From: Turritopsis dohrnii
Taxonomy: Eukaryota > Cnidaria > Hydrozoa > Anthoathecata > Oceaniidae
Assembly (NCBI GenBank): GCA_027922465.2
Contig: BQMF02000058.1
Location: forward strand, 1,116,001-1,180,000
Reading direction: 5' to 3'
Length of the DNA stretch: 64,000 nt
A program made the position numbers and the translations under genes. Positions 22,719 to 33,261 of this stretch are shown here, in pieces (position 1 is the first letter of the stretch; every line of letters starts with the position of its first letter). The notes below the pieces were generated by a model. It was not told where the DNA came from. It saw only the letters and a program-made list of their open reading frames with translations, and ran no database searches.

Positions 22719-23459
22719 TACGGAAGCGTATTGGTGCCATCTATTTTCTTGACATAGAATTTCTATGTAATGTCAAATTCAAACTTTATAAAAAATTTTC
22801 ACATTACATAAAATTTTTTATGTAATGTGAAATTATAACGCGGACTTTTTTCACTTCACATAGCTAAGTCAAGTCAAATTTTTTTTAAAATTTCTAAAAA
22901 AATTTTGACATAAGTTGATGTACATTAAAAGTTCACTGTATGTGCTTTTTAACCATTAACTGGATTTAAAAGCTGAAGCAAAACAAAACAAAACGTGCGC
23001 TGTAAAAATGGCCGCAAAAATGTCTTCTAACGATGAGGTGAGACGACTTTCTGTTCTCCTAACCAAAAACGTTTAAGGGATTCAATTTAACTAGGAATAC
23101 TTACTTTCCGCCATGATTTATATTCTTCTCTATCCTTTAGCTTGTTGACATACACATGATATCATAACCTCCACACAGCCTCGTGCCACTTAACAACACA
23201 TCACTTCAAGAGCCTTACTATAGCATGTCAAATTTATGAAAATTATAAATTTGACATGACATAGCGTTTACATGTCAAAATCAAAACAAATTTATTTTGA
23301 CTTGACATAGCAATTTATGTAAAGTGAAAAAAGTGAAAAAAACAAATTTCACATCACATAGAATTTTCTATGTGAAGTGAAAATTTTTATGAAATTAAAT
23401 TTGACATTAGATAGCAATTTTATGTCACGAAAATAACATGGCACCAATACGCTTCCGTA
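22719..23459. mobile_element. Hairpin-rich MITE with TACGGAAGCG termini
   Basis: Terminal inverted repeats read TACGGAAGCGTATTGGTGCC. A 6-bp flanking duplication CTTGTG lies at 22713-22718 and 23460-23465. The interior is a series of short palindromes built from ACATAGAA/TTCTATGT and TTCACAT/ATGTGAA. It is non-coding. Confidence 0.75.
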
Positions 23460-23465
23460 CTTGTG

Positions 23466-25303
23466 GGTCTATTTGATTTTCAAAGATATTGTTACCTTTG
23501 GTTATTCTTAGATTTTTACAGTTTTTGTTATTTTGTTAACATTTTCAAATTAGTTATGAGTATTTGTCCTAGAGTAATTTTCATCATGTTAATATCCTTC
23601 CAACAGAAGTGCTATTTATTATAATGTTGTATATGAATTTTTATACGAAATTGTTCGTACGAAAATACTAGTTAATTTGTTATGAGCGATTTGTATCAAA
23701 TATCTTCGTTGAGAGAAGACAAAATCATTTACAGATAATGAACCGTTATATGTACAGCTGAGGGCTGCACTATTTTGATGTCAGTAGAAATAGAGCAATT
23801 GAGAAATGGTCTGGGCATGAGCAGTTGTTTATTATCAACAAAGCGTTCAAACAAAGTAATGATCGACTCTCTCGTGGAGATTACCTAACAAAAAAATTGC
23901 TGACACACTTTTTTTTCGACCTTATGATAGTTCATTATCTTTAAGCCATAATGTAAGTAAGGAGCTGCAACACATGGTCTCTTATTAAAAATTGTTAAAT
24001 TTTAGCTGGTACGTCGTTTCCCTAAATTTTCCCAATTATTTTTTATATGGGCAATTGAAGGATACAGTTTGATGATCTTTTTCAGAAGTGACGAAACTTT
24101 CAATAGATGAAACATAAATGACACTATTACATCCATCGCCCCGTCGCGAAATATTTTCCCTCTGACGTCAGTCCGTTCAAGCTCAACCATAATGACGCAT
24201 GCTCAGTTGTTCGTTCCTTAGAATAGATATGAAAGAAAAGCGAAATACATAATAAACGTTTTTTATTTATATAAGCAACCAAGGTCACACGTTAGTTAAA
24301 AAATGACCATTTTAGTAGTAGGGTAATACTTCATGACTTAATGGCCCAAGTTACCCCGCCGACCCATCTTACCCCATATTACCCTAGTGTAGCATTAATC
24401 GAAAATATATATATATATATATGTCCCATCTTGAAAACTTTTGAGAAAATTTACTAGTGTTGCTTATAAACCTGTTCCTTATAATAAAAACGTGTCTCAT
24501 TTTCATTATCAGCACTCAGTTTTTCTCAAATCGCATGTACCGTGTTGAAAATTACGAAAATCCTCCTAATACTTCTTTTGCAATCTGGGAAAAAAATCTT
24601 TAATTTCATTCACGTCGCCGTTGATCATATAGTCGCTGAATTTTTTTAACCTTTCTGTTTTAAAAATGGCAGAATTTGAAAATTGTTGCTATTCGATGTC
24701 ATTTCCGAAAGAGTCTATCGAGAAGTATCCGATTTATCAGCCAGTCATATTTCTGACTTGGTCAATTTTTCATTCTCCTCTCTGTCACCTTTTGAAGATT
24801 TATTGGAAGGCGATGAAAGTTTCTCTCATCAATCATTTTAGTTATTTTAATGTTTTCGATAGAGAGATTAAAGTAATATTTTACAGAACCCTGCAAAAAA
24901 TCTTGTTGGAGAAGGCCATTTTTCTAGCCTCGTGTCCCAGATGTTTTAACGAAGACTGTTTTGTTGATTGCTGAATAGAGATTTCGAACAGATTCTAATC
25001 ACTTTTTTAAAATCAGTCAGCTTTTTGCATTTTAGAATTTTGTTATTCGAACCATATGACGTTCATATGGTATAGAGCAAATTACGCAATTTATACTTAA
25101 GCTACTGAAAGACTTTTTAAAGCTGTTTATCTACTACTAGCAAACAACGAAAAATGTTATTTGTATTCAGGATTGGATGCGGGGTGAAGCGTCTGTCACG
25201 TGATTGGCGGGTGAAGGCTACAGGAGGCTTCCTTGAAGGTTGAAATAACCTGATGATAGATATTTCAATCCCAATCAAGTTATTTTCACAATTCCTTCGC
25301 ATA
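23466..25303. other. Intergenic region between the MITE and the transporter
   Basis: No supported gene. It holds an (AT)n microsatellite at about 24405-24423 and an AAGCAACC-type repeat remnant at about 24256-24491. A 102-aa open stretch at 24666-24974 (+) has an ATG but no recognisable domain. The last few hundred bases should be the 3' UTR of the minus-strand transporter. Confidence 0.35.
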
Positions 25304-26656
25304 TTAACAGTAATTATACACAAAACAGTTGTACATAGATATCCAAGAAACAATGAGACTTATCGTCATACTCATTGTACCAATAAAAACAACAGTTATA
25401 TCCATTGCAAATTCATACCATTTCAACTTGGCACAATAGATTTTCATGTGGAAAAGTGCCGGATAAATGAATTCAAGTGTTATTCCTGTTATACTTCCAA
25501 TAACAGCAAGTAAGTATGTAAATTTGGGTATAAACGCAGCCATTATAATTGTCAGCATGACTAAGCTTAAACGCAGTGTTTGGACCGGACACCTGTATAT
25601 TTTATCACCGAAACCAGCTGGTATACAGGGCAATCCTGAATTTTCAATAACATCGAAACTCGTAAACATTGGAAGCGTATAGGAGGTGAAAGCCAATATG
25701 GCCGCCATTGCATTGACAACTTGCCTGAAAATTCCGTTCGGAAGATTATTTGTTACAACTTCATCAGTGTCTGGATAAAATGTGACGTCCGCAATGAATC
25801 CGATAATAATGTTTAGTGCCGTCATTGCTATGAATGAATAATTCAGTGTGGAGCTGAACTTTTCCGGTCTTTTCATTGTGCTTTCAATAAACGGAACGAA
25901 TGGTTGTGCTAAGTAACACGCCACAAGTATTCCTAGAGCGGCAGGAAACTCTTGTGCTTCAAAATTATTCATATTTTGAATCTCCCACTCTGCCACTCTC
26001 GTGAAACTGTAAATGAGAATACTGACAAAAATGATCATTGCACTCATCACTGTTATGATGCTGGTCCAAGCAACCTGTGATAAATTCTTTAAGAGAGTGT
26101 TTGGAAGGAGAGCTATACCACCGATCATAGTCCAGACCCATAATGGTAAATTTGCTTCTGGAAACGATTTGCTGAACATAGCTCCGACTAGGATAGGATA
26201 CATAGTTGAAACAAAAACTAGCTCAATAACCATGGTGATCAGTACTAAAGCTTTCCCGCCATTTTTCCAAAATGCCTCACCTATCTCAATGTAACTGCTC
26301 CGCACACGTGTTTTTTTCCCATCTCGAACTTCATACAAACTCTTAACTAAAATAATGCTGGTGTAGTTTGATGCTACTGATATAATAAGTAACGCCAGTA
26401 GAGACCACCAACCGCCCGATTTGAAAGTGTATGGGATGGCTAATATAGGCAAACCTTGGATAGTATTGCATATATTCCAGAACGTTTCACAAACCGTGGT
26501 GAGTTCTTCCTCTTGATGAGTTTCTTCAACCACTCCCTCTTCTGCAGTTATAGCATCACCATCTGGATTTGCATTTTCCTGTTCACTGTTAAGTGCTTGT
26601 TGTTCTTCTGCTAAACCGTCAGCAGCCACTAACGGCGTCGTTTCTTCATCCGACAT
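25304..26656 (-). CDS. VIAAT-like vesicular amino-acid transporter (SLC32/AAAP family), intronless
   Basis: A 450-aa single-exon ORF. An acidic cytosolic N-terminus (about 55 residues, many Glu) is followed by about nine or ten hydrophobic segments. The first transporter block, WNICNTIQGLPILAIPYTF, and the later LLPNTLLKNLSQV, EVVTNNLP and SYTLPMF blocks match by memory the vesicular inhibitory amino-acid transporter (UNC-47/SLC32A1). That protein loads GABA or glycine into synaptic vesicles using the proton gradient. The N-terminal acidic extension is also VIAAT-like. The start is the first ATG (26656). Cnidarian genomes can carry several VIAAT-like paralogues, so substrate and one-to-one orthology are open. 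The absence of introns may reflect an old retrocopy or ancestral loss. Confidence 0.85.
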   Translation of the reverse strand: MSDEETTPLVAADGLAEEQQALNSEQENANPDGDAITAEEGVVEETHQEEELTTVCETFWNICNTIQGLPILAIPYTFKSGGWWSLLALLIISVASNYTSIILVKSLYEVRDGKKTRVRSSYIEIGEAFWKNGGKALVLITMVIELVFVSTMYPILVGAMFSKSFPEANLPLWVWTMIGGIALLPNTLLKNLSQVAWTSIITVMSAMIIFVSILIYSFTRVAEWEIQNMNNFEAQEFPAALGILVACYLAQPFVPFIESTMKRPEKFSSTLNYSFIAMTALNIIIGFIADVTFYPDTDEVVTNNLPNGIFRQVVNAMAAILAFTSYTLPMFTSFDVIENSGLPCIPAGFGDKIYRCPVQTLRLSLVMLTIIMAAFIPKFTYLLAVIGSITGITLEFIYPALFHMKIYCAKLKWYEFAMDITVVFIGTMSMTISLIVSWISMYNCFVYNYC

Positions 26657-27609
26657 AATGTTTATTGATATAATTTTTAATTATATTTTGTCATGAGAAA
26701 TTATTAATTATTATCAAACTTTTGTATTTGTTATTTTATAGTTGGCTCTCTTTATAAATTGCTCAACGTTTGTGCAGTGGACCATTCATGGTGTATACGT
26801 GACTTATTTAACGCAATCGTACACCCCAGTAATTTCAAATCATAATCTGTATGTTTTGAAATTGTAAACTTTCAACTTGCAGTGGCAAAACTAACCACTC
26901 ACAACTTCAGAAATTTATGTGTTTAACTTCCTCAAAGTTTTGTACTTTTGCATTTCTTTCCATCGTTCTCTTTGAATCGCATGAAATATTTTGATTTATG
27001 AATAATTTTAGGGGTTATAGGAAATCAGATTGACACAAAAATCAAATTCAAGTCGTTCAGGTCGTGTAGCGAACAAAATATTGTTTAAACTGTCTCAACT
27101 TTTTACTGGAAAGGACGTTCTTGATTTCGTGTCTCAATCATATCGCACGTAAAAGTAGCGAATCATTCCAATGTCAATCAAAATCCTGTTTAACATTAGC
27201 TGGAAGAACTGAGCTTGGGATGGATGTACTAAAACCTGCAGTAAGTTATTTAGCTACAAATAGACCACTATAGCTAAGCAATAAGCGTGGCCTAGATTTC
27301 AATCGCCTTAAAGTGAATATTACTAAGTAAGGAATGTTACCAGTAAAATAATCATACCCTATTCCCCCGCATATAAGTCCACCCTGTTTAAAAGCCCATG
27401 GCCATAGGCCCACTTGGCCTTTATCCGGGAGACTTTTTCAATTAAGATTTTAGGGGGTAAAAAGTAAGGAGAGATGCATTTATTCAAACATCTCGGCAAG
27501 TTCAGCGCAGGTGTAAAATTTTTCACACCCGAAAAATTTACTCTTTACTGCTTCGTTTGAGCAGAAAAGTAAATAAAAAAATACAAAAAAATTTTAAGGT
27601 TGACAAGTA
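26657..27609. other. Intergenic region upstream of the transporter
   Basis: No supported gene. The transporter promoter is expected next to 26657. Near 27360 there is a CCCGCATATAAGTCCACCCT stretch resembling a DNA-transposon terminus, without a visible partner. Confidence 0.35.
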
Positions 27610-28000
27610 CAGTACACATCCGTTAATTCGAACACCGAAGGGACCGAAAAATTTGTTCGAATTAGCGAATGTTCGAATTATCGGAGAATTGGGAAAAATA
27701 AGAATTCGTATAGAATTTCTTGCATCTTTTTTTTACACGTCGACAACAAACAAGATGAAGTGAGAGAAAAGAATGAAAGAAAAAAACATTCAAATTTTCT
27801 AAATCGAATGTTTTAAAAATCAAGCGTTTCCAGAATCAAATGATTTCAGAATAGAACGTTTTACAACGCTCTGCAAAGCCATGGATTTTGGGATAGAAGA
27901 AGAGAGCTACTGATTTATTGTACTCAAGAAATACATAATGTCTTCGTATAGGTTACCATTTATGATCGCATTGGTTTCAGTAACGGAAGTTTTTTTTACA
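27610..28000. repeat. TTCGAATTA-type pogo-like terminus, left
   Basis: It begins near 27610 with ACATCCGTTAATTCGAACAC and contains three GTTCGAATTA motifs within about 80 bp. The same motif in the opposite orientation recurs in the 222-bp repeats at 29243 and 31298, so this may be the outer end of a larger nested element. Confidence 0.45.
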
Positions 28001-28009
28001 GAGTGGGGA

Positions 28010-28325
28010 TGCCCACCCCCAACCTGGGGGACCAGGTTGTCTGGCATCTAACCCCAAGACCAGCCCGACATGGTAGAACCTTCCAGGGGCGTGCCCCGGT
28101 CGGTATAGCTCTTAGAGGTCATTGATGCACGCAAGCCGCCCCACCACAACAAGGTATCAGCACCCAAAACCACCTGGAGACGAACCATCTTGTCGGAATT
28201 ATCAGAACATCAACTAACACTCAGAGAGGCTCAACACATGGCGCGCGATCGGAAAAGGTGGAAGCGATTTGTAAAGGCCTTATGTCCCACCGGGGACGAA
28301 GAGGATTAAGTAAGTTAAGTAATAG
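28010..28325 (+). mobile_element. 3' end of a second LINE (GC-rich remnant)
   Basis: It is more GC-rich than its surroundings. The frame ending in TAA at 28308-28310 reads TWRRTILSELSEHQLTLREA, then RDRKRWKRFVKAL and CPTGDEED. This is the conserved extreme C-terminus of a LINE ORF2 (TWRRT..AQ..RDR.RWR..V..LCP style). A short AAGTAAGTTAAGTAA tail follows. Everything 5' is missing. Confidence 0.65.
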
Positions 28326-28339
28326 GTTAACATGCTTAC

Positions 28340-28447
28340 ATGGAAATTTGGCAGCCAAAAATTGGAGAAGTTCTAGAGAGTCGAGTAAAACAAGAAAATC
28401 AATTTGACAAATACGCTGCTGCAGTTATACAGAACACGTCGTGGTTG
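28340..28447 (+). pseudogene. Fragment of a transposon-associated HIRAN-like domain
   Basis: The frame reads WQPKIGEVLESRVKQENQFD then KYAAAVIQ. This resembles the IW.P.IGE.L...E..N..D.YAVAV block found in many cnidarian repeat-encoded proteins. The frame degenerates soon after and runs into the Tigger-like element at 28523. It is a decayed piece, not a gene. Confidence 0.45.
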
Positions 28448-28522
28448 GGCATTTGGCAAAAGGAAAGACAAGCCATTTTGCAAAAACAATCTCGTTTTTT
28501 CTTCAAGCAAGCGTTGACAATA

Positions 28523-29079
28523 CAGTCGTCTCTTGATATCTCGAATACTCGTTATCTCGAACTTTTTACGCGGTCCCTTGGACACTACACACTCGCTTGG
28601 GCCAAAATCCTCTCGATATCTCGAACTTTTCGGTATCTCGAACAATATTTCCGACTGATTTTCTCTCGTTATCTCGAACTTTCCCCAAAACATTCAGAAA
28701 TTCGGGGCGTGATTTTCGCATTTGTTAATGTTTTGATAAAATTCCATTTTTTTATAAAATTCGAATTTTCAAAAAGTATCTAGTAAAAAGTATGAATCTT
28801 GGTTTTTTTTGAAAGATTAATCGTTCAGCAAAATCTCTTGTAGAAAAATGTGAAGCACTGACAGACTTGCAGAAAAAGGATTTCTAAAAAAAGAGTTAGC
28901 CCAAAGGTATGGCGTCCCAAAACATTCAGAATATCAAACTGGGTCAAAAATGAAAACAAATTACTGACCTTCCTGGAAAAAATGGCACAAAATCTGAGCG
29001 AAAAACTTCCTACCCCTTTCTTGATATCTTGAACCTTACTTTCGGTCTCCTGAGAGTTCGAGATATCGAGAGTCGACTG
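28523..29079. mobile_element. pogo/Tigger-like MITE with TA duplication
   Basis: The termini are CAGTCGTCTCTTGATATCTC and, inverted, CAGTCGACTCTCGATATCTC. TA flanks both ends (28521-28522 and 29080-29081). Internal copies of GATATCTCGAAC occur. It is 557 bp and non-coding. Its right terminus closely matches the sequence into which the BEL/Pao element at 52579 inserted. Confidence 0.82.
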
Positions 29080-29242
29080 TAGCTGCAAAATAGAAGTAAC
29101 TGAAAAAAAGTTAATCTTGGTGATAAAGAAGGACTCCAAATACTTTGTAAACTTCATTTTACTGGGAATGCACAATTTATTGAATAGAAATTTTACCACC
29201 ATAAGATGTCTTCATTTTCACTACAGTTGTACTTGCAGATTA

Positions 29243-29464
29243 ATAGTGCGCAAAAGTTCGAATTAACGAGTGTTTTTTATCCTGGGGACCGAAAAAACTG
29301 TTCGAATTAATAGAGTTCGAATTAAGCGGCACAAAATAAAAGACTTTATCAGACCAAACTCAAGGGACTGAAGAATTTGTTCGAAATAAAAAATGTTCGA
29401 ATTAAGCGGCATTCGAATTAAGCTTAGGTCAAACGTATCCAACATTTGATCCAACATCGAAAAT
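29243..29464. repeat. 222-bp direct repeat, copy 1
   Basis: This block recurs at 31298-31519, apparently without differences. It contains several GTTCGAATTAA motifs and ends in GTCAAACGTATCCAACATTTG. It immediately precedes the truncated open frame of the DDE-like ORF. Confidence 0.9.
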
Positions 29465-29547
29465 AAGCAGAAAGTACAAGTAGTAGTGATAGTGATGAGG
29501 AAGATGACAATATTACATTCTGGACATGGACGCGAGAGGAGAAAAAA

Positions 29548-30549
29548 ATGAAGAAACTATCTAAATCGGTAGTAAAAACTGAATTCTACAAACTGTGGAA
29601 GCAAACTGTCATTGACCTTAAGGCGCACATCCACCGAAAGCGAGTACAAGTTGAGTCGTACAACATACAAAAAGCTGAATTGAAGGAAGGGGAAGCACTA
29701 TTACACGTGGATTATAGTGAGAGCTACAAAAACAAACAACAAAATGAGGTGCAGAGTGCATATTTCGGCCAAACATCGTTTAGTCTGTTCACTGCTTGTG
29801 GTTATAATGTTGACGAGAATAATGTGCTTGTTAAGCGTCCAATCTGCGTCGTAAGCGAAAGCTCTGACCACTCAAGAATAGCTGCTTTAACATGTGTTGA
29901 TATGGTTATCAAGGAAATGGAGAAACATATACCTTTAAAAAAGGTCATTTTATGGAGTGATGGCTGTGCTGCGCAATTTAGATCCCGCTTCGTTTTCAAA
30001 TTGCTATCAGAATACCGCCCCGACCTACAACTTGAATGGAATTATAACGAAGCGCACCATGGGAAAGGACCAATGGATGGGATTGGAGGGACAGTCAAAA
30101 ATGTGATCTACCGACAAGTGCGATCGGGCAAAGTTACAATCAATTCAGCCGAAGAATTTTACAAAGCTGCTAATCTTTTTGTTCCGGCAATTACAACCTT
30201 ATTTCAGAAAGAAGAAAATGTCCTTTCCGAGCCGGAAGATATCAACCAAGCCCCGTCAATCCCCGCCACATTGAAGATACACAGATTTACCAGGATGGAT
30301 TCTTCCGATTGTACCTCCGCCTTTTCATTTTACTTTCTTTTGAATTCGAAAGAATCTTGTTTCACGCAAATTTATTCTAGATTAAATAAAACATGTGGTC
30401 ATGTTGAAAGGGAGTTTGATACCCTTGCCATGTTTAAATCAACATGTGCTTACTGCAACAATCAACATTTGGGTGAGAAAGAAGATGAAGACTGGTTAAA
30501 ATGTCCGATCTGTGTTCAATGGTTTCACGAGACATGTTTCGAGTACTAG
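29548..30549 (+). CDS. Putative DDE-transposase-like protein with truncated PHD finger
   Basis: A 333-aa ORF from the first Met. The frame stays open upstream to just inside the 222-bp repeat and encodes an acidic SSSDSDEEDD stretch, so the native N-terminus is missing. An RNase-H-like core is suggested by LLHVDYSESY (D55), then KVILWSDGCAAQF (D138), then YNEAHHGKGPMDGIGG (E168 or D177). This order and spacing resemble the catalytic Asp/Asp/Glu of DDE transposases, and I recall similar repeat-encoded proteins in cnidarians. The C-terminus (residues 300-330) has C-x2-C, C-x2-C and H-x2-C, as in a PHD finger, but ends before the last cysteine pair. I cannot assign the superfamily. It is likely a transposon gene with no internal stops. 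Confidence 0.6.
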   Translation: MKKLSKSVVKTEFYKLWKQTVIDLKAHIHRKRVQVESYNIQKAELKEGEALLHVDYSESYKNKQQNEVQSAYFGQTSFSLFTACGYNVDENNVLVKRPICVVSESSDHSRIAALTCVDMVIKEMEKHIPLKKVILWSDGCAAQFRSRFVFKLLSEYRPDLQLEWNYNEAHHGKGPMDGIGGTVKNVIYRQVRSGKVTINSAEEFYKAANLFVPAITTLFQKEENVLSEPEDINQAPSIPATLKIHRFTRMDSSDCTSAFSFYFLLNSKESCFTQIYSRLNKTCGHVEREFDTLAMFKSTCAYCNNQHLGEKEDEDWLKCPICVQWFHETCFEY

Positions 30550-31297
30550 ATAATTAAACTGTCGGACGGACTAAACTAAACTTATCGTTCCAATATATAT
30601 GACATTTCTGTAAATATACTGTTGTGATCAGGTAATATGTTTCCAGATTTCTAGGTAGTTTGGTATACTTTAGTATTTATTTTTCTTTTAAGCTTCGTTC
30701 TTAATTTATTTATGTAGCAAGTTTGAGCCGAAAAACAGTCGGACGGACGGTATGTCTTCTTTTCGTATATTTTTGAAAATAGTTAGAATATATTGTAAAT
30801 GAAGATAAAACCTTTTCCGTAAGGGTGTTTTCGTCAATCATGAACATTTTTAACTTTGTTTTAGTAATTTGAAATATATTGTTCAAAAACATCCATCCGA
30901 CAGATCCGTCCGACTGATTTACAACGTTGTTCAAAAGTTCTTGATGTTTGAGAAACTTAGTTGTAATTAAAAAGATTTTGTTATATTTCATTCACATAAA
31001 GAATAGAATATATTATCTAACCAAGTTCCATTAACCAATCAAAAACCCTTTTTTCGATAAAAAGTAATTATGAACGTAATGAAGTAAAAATGCACTGATT
31101 TATCGAATCCGTCCGACAGGTCGACATAATGTCTCATATTTCACTTCAAAACAAAAATGTCCTTTTTCAAAGTAACTTTTTTGAAAGAGCTTAGAGTGGT
31201 CTTTTTTTAAGCAAAATTACATTTACCAAATATTACAGGGCTATTTTTTATTGACCCTTAAAGTATCAAAAATCCATCCGACAGATTTACCAATTAA
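30550..31297. repeat. Spacer with clustered TCCGTCCGAC motifs
   Basis: GTCGGACGGA occurs at 30561-30570 and 30738-30747. Its complement TCCGTCCGAC is at 30905-30914 and 31108-31117. Half-matches ATCCGACAG are near 30895 and 31275. The remainder is AT-rich. The cluster lies between the DDE-like ORF and the second 222-bp repeat. Confidence 0.65.
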
Positions 31298-31519
31298 ATA
31301 GTGCGCAAAAGTTCGAATTAACGAGTGTTTTTTATCCTGGGGACCGAAAAAACTGTTCGAATTAATAGAGTTCGAATTAAGCGGCACAAAATAAAAGACT
31401 TTATCAGACCAAACTCAAGGGACTGAAGAATTTGTTCGAAATAAAAAATGTTCGAATTAAGCGGCATTCGAATTAAGCTTAGGTCAAACGTATCCAACAT
31501 TTGATCCAACATCGAAAAT
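31298..31519. repeat. 222-bp direct repeat, copy 2
   Basis: It appears the same as 29243-29464; the overlapping minus-strand translations of both copies are the same for 64 residues. Its right end continues into a 37-bp near-perfect palindrome, which copy 1 lacks. Confidence 0.9.
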
Positions 31520-32275
31520 TTTCGGTGTTGGATGAAATGTTGGACACGTTTGACCAGAAGCAAAATTTGAAAAAGAAGAAAAAAATGTGTTGGATGAAGC
31601 AAAAATGTGTTGGATAAAAGTTTGATCGCGATCAAACTTTTCATCCAACATTTACAGCTTCATCACATTTATCGTGTTAGATGCGTTTGACCACTTTTTC
31701 ACCCAACACTATGTGAAAATGATGCCATTCTTTGCAAACGAATGTCATTTCGAATGTTAAAGCGTTCGAATTTCGAATATTTTAAAAAATGAACAAGACC
31801 GCATATTATTTGTATGTCAAATCACATCACGAGTTTCAGCGCAAAGATGAGCAACAAAGAAGAAACCACGATGAGCTATAGCTCAGTGTTGATAGCGTCA
31901 ATTCTGTTAAAGGGAAAGCCTTCAAAAAATACCAAAACAAGAAAGGGAAAAAGTTGCTCCCAACTCGCTCCTTCTTTTCCATCCATTCTCTGTTTTTTTC
32001 CCCGGCACGGCCTTTCGTCGTCAGAATCCAAAAGTTCTGATAAAAAAACAGGATAGAATATCTGCATGTCCGTCACCATCTTGAGTTTTGTTCGAAAGAG
32101 AGAATGAATGGACATGTTTTGTTTTTATAGAAGGAGAGAATGAATGAACATAGATGTTCGATGAAATGTTGCATGATCGTTTGACCGGCACGAAATTTTC
32201 ATCCAACTTCCATCCAACATTCATCCAACAAACGTCCAACACGATGATGAAAATGTTGGATAAAATGTTGGACAC
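31480..32275. repeat. Cluster of hairpin repeats built on CATCCAAC / GTTGGATG
   Basis: A 37-bp inverted repeat (GGTCAAACGT.TCCAACATTT and complement) lies at about 31481-31555. A second half-site ends GTTAGATGCGTTTGACC at about 31676-31692. A third group at 32155-32275 has five or more CATCCAAC or GTTGGA motifs. These look like termini of one MITE family. No gene is supported here. Confidence 0.5.
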
Positions 32276-32949
32276 TCAAAAATACATCAAATTCGAAAAA
32301 GATCTTATAAAAAAGTATGCACTAGGGTTCTGGAAAAGGGTTCTGGAAAAATTAAAGAAATTCGTCATAATTTTTTGACTGTTATCTTCATTTTGCCCAG
32401 CACAGCGATGTACTTATACATGCCATGGCACATTCGAAATTCAACTCAAAAAGAAAAACATCAAGGAGGGGGGATTAAAAGACGAATGCTTCATTTTAAT
32501 AAAAAATGTTTATATGAATTATTAACTAAGCTTTGTAAATACTTTTCGAATATTGAATATTGATTACAATGTACCAAGTGAGAGACTTATGATATCAACT
32601 AAGTTGATCCATCACATACGGAGCTAAAAAGACAAACAAACACATACACACTATACACTGACATAAAAATACAACATATTGACATTCATAGCTATTTTTA
32701 TCAAGAAAAAAGGATACCTATATAGATTAAATCTTCTCAATGTTTATATTGATATGCAATGACAAACATTTCTCAGCCTGAGACATTATGCTCATTTATG
32801 AGGATCTATATGTCAAGGCAGGAGTCTGCCTTGACATAATTGTAGTTATACTTTTACTGTTGCAGAAAATCAAGGACTGCCAATTTTAGGGTTTTGTTAA
32901 ATTTTTGAGAAATAAATATGGCAGACCTGGTAGCTTAAATTTCTCTCCT
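32276..32949. other. Intergenic region
   Basis: AT-rich, no supported gene. A short perfect palindrome (TGTCAAGGCAGGAGTCTGCC, then TTGACA) lies near 32812-32840. The end of this stretch is the likely 3' UTR of the minus-strand gene that follows. Confidence 0.35.
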
Positions 32950-33261
32950 TCAAACATCTTTAAGGGTGCCTGTGGCATAATATGGGATGATGGAATAAAT
33001 TTGCTGCCCATAAATAAGTACTGAAACACAATTCATTGTTTAAATTGTACTCATAAATCATAAATAAATATTTTCAGATGAGTTGGAATTTACCGATTCT
33101 TAATGTAAGGATGACTGCTGCAAACAGTAAGCACTGTTGTTTGACATGTTGATGTGCCTTCCTTTTTTCAGCTTCCTTGTCAGCAGGGCTTCCTTCTTTT
33201 CCAGGCAGTCGAAACATTTTATACTCAGAGTTTAATGCTTCCAGATACTTCTTTTTACCAA
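32950..33261 (-). CDS. C-terminal two exons of an unrecognised small membrane protein
   Basis: Exon A is 33261..33094 (acceptor TTGTTATTTAG, donor AATCG|GTAAAT). Exon B is 33020..32950 (acceptor TGTGTTTCAG, stop TGA). The intron is 73 bp and phase 1 is kept. The frame encodes a charged stretch (GKKKYLEALNSEYKMFRLPG, then KEAEKRKAHQH), one hydrophobic helix CLLFAAVILTLRIVLIYG, and a short tail ending ATGTLKDV. Amphipathic charged sequence before a single C-terminal membrane helix suggests a small tail-anchored or mitochondrial membrane protein, but I do not recognise the family. Upstream exons should lie above 33270; I could not find them. Consistent splice phase and amino-acid composition are the main support. 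Confidence 0.4.

Noticed and set aside
24666..24974. 102-aa ORF (+) with a good ATG
   Set aside because: No domain and no conserved motif; an alternative frame looks equally plausible. Left unannotated as a gene.
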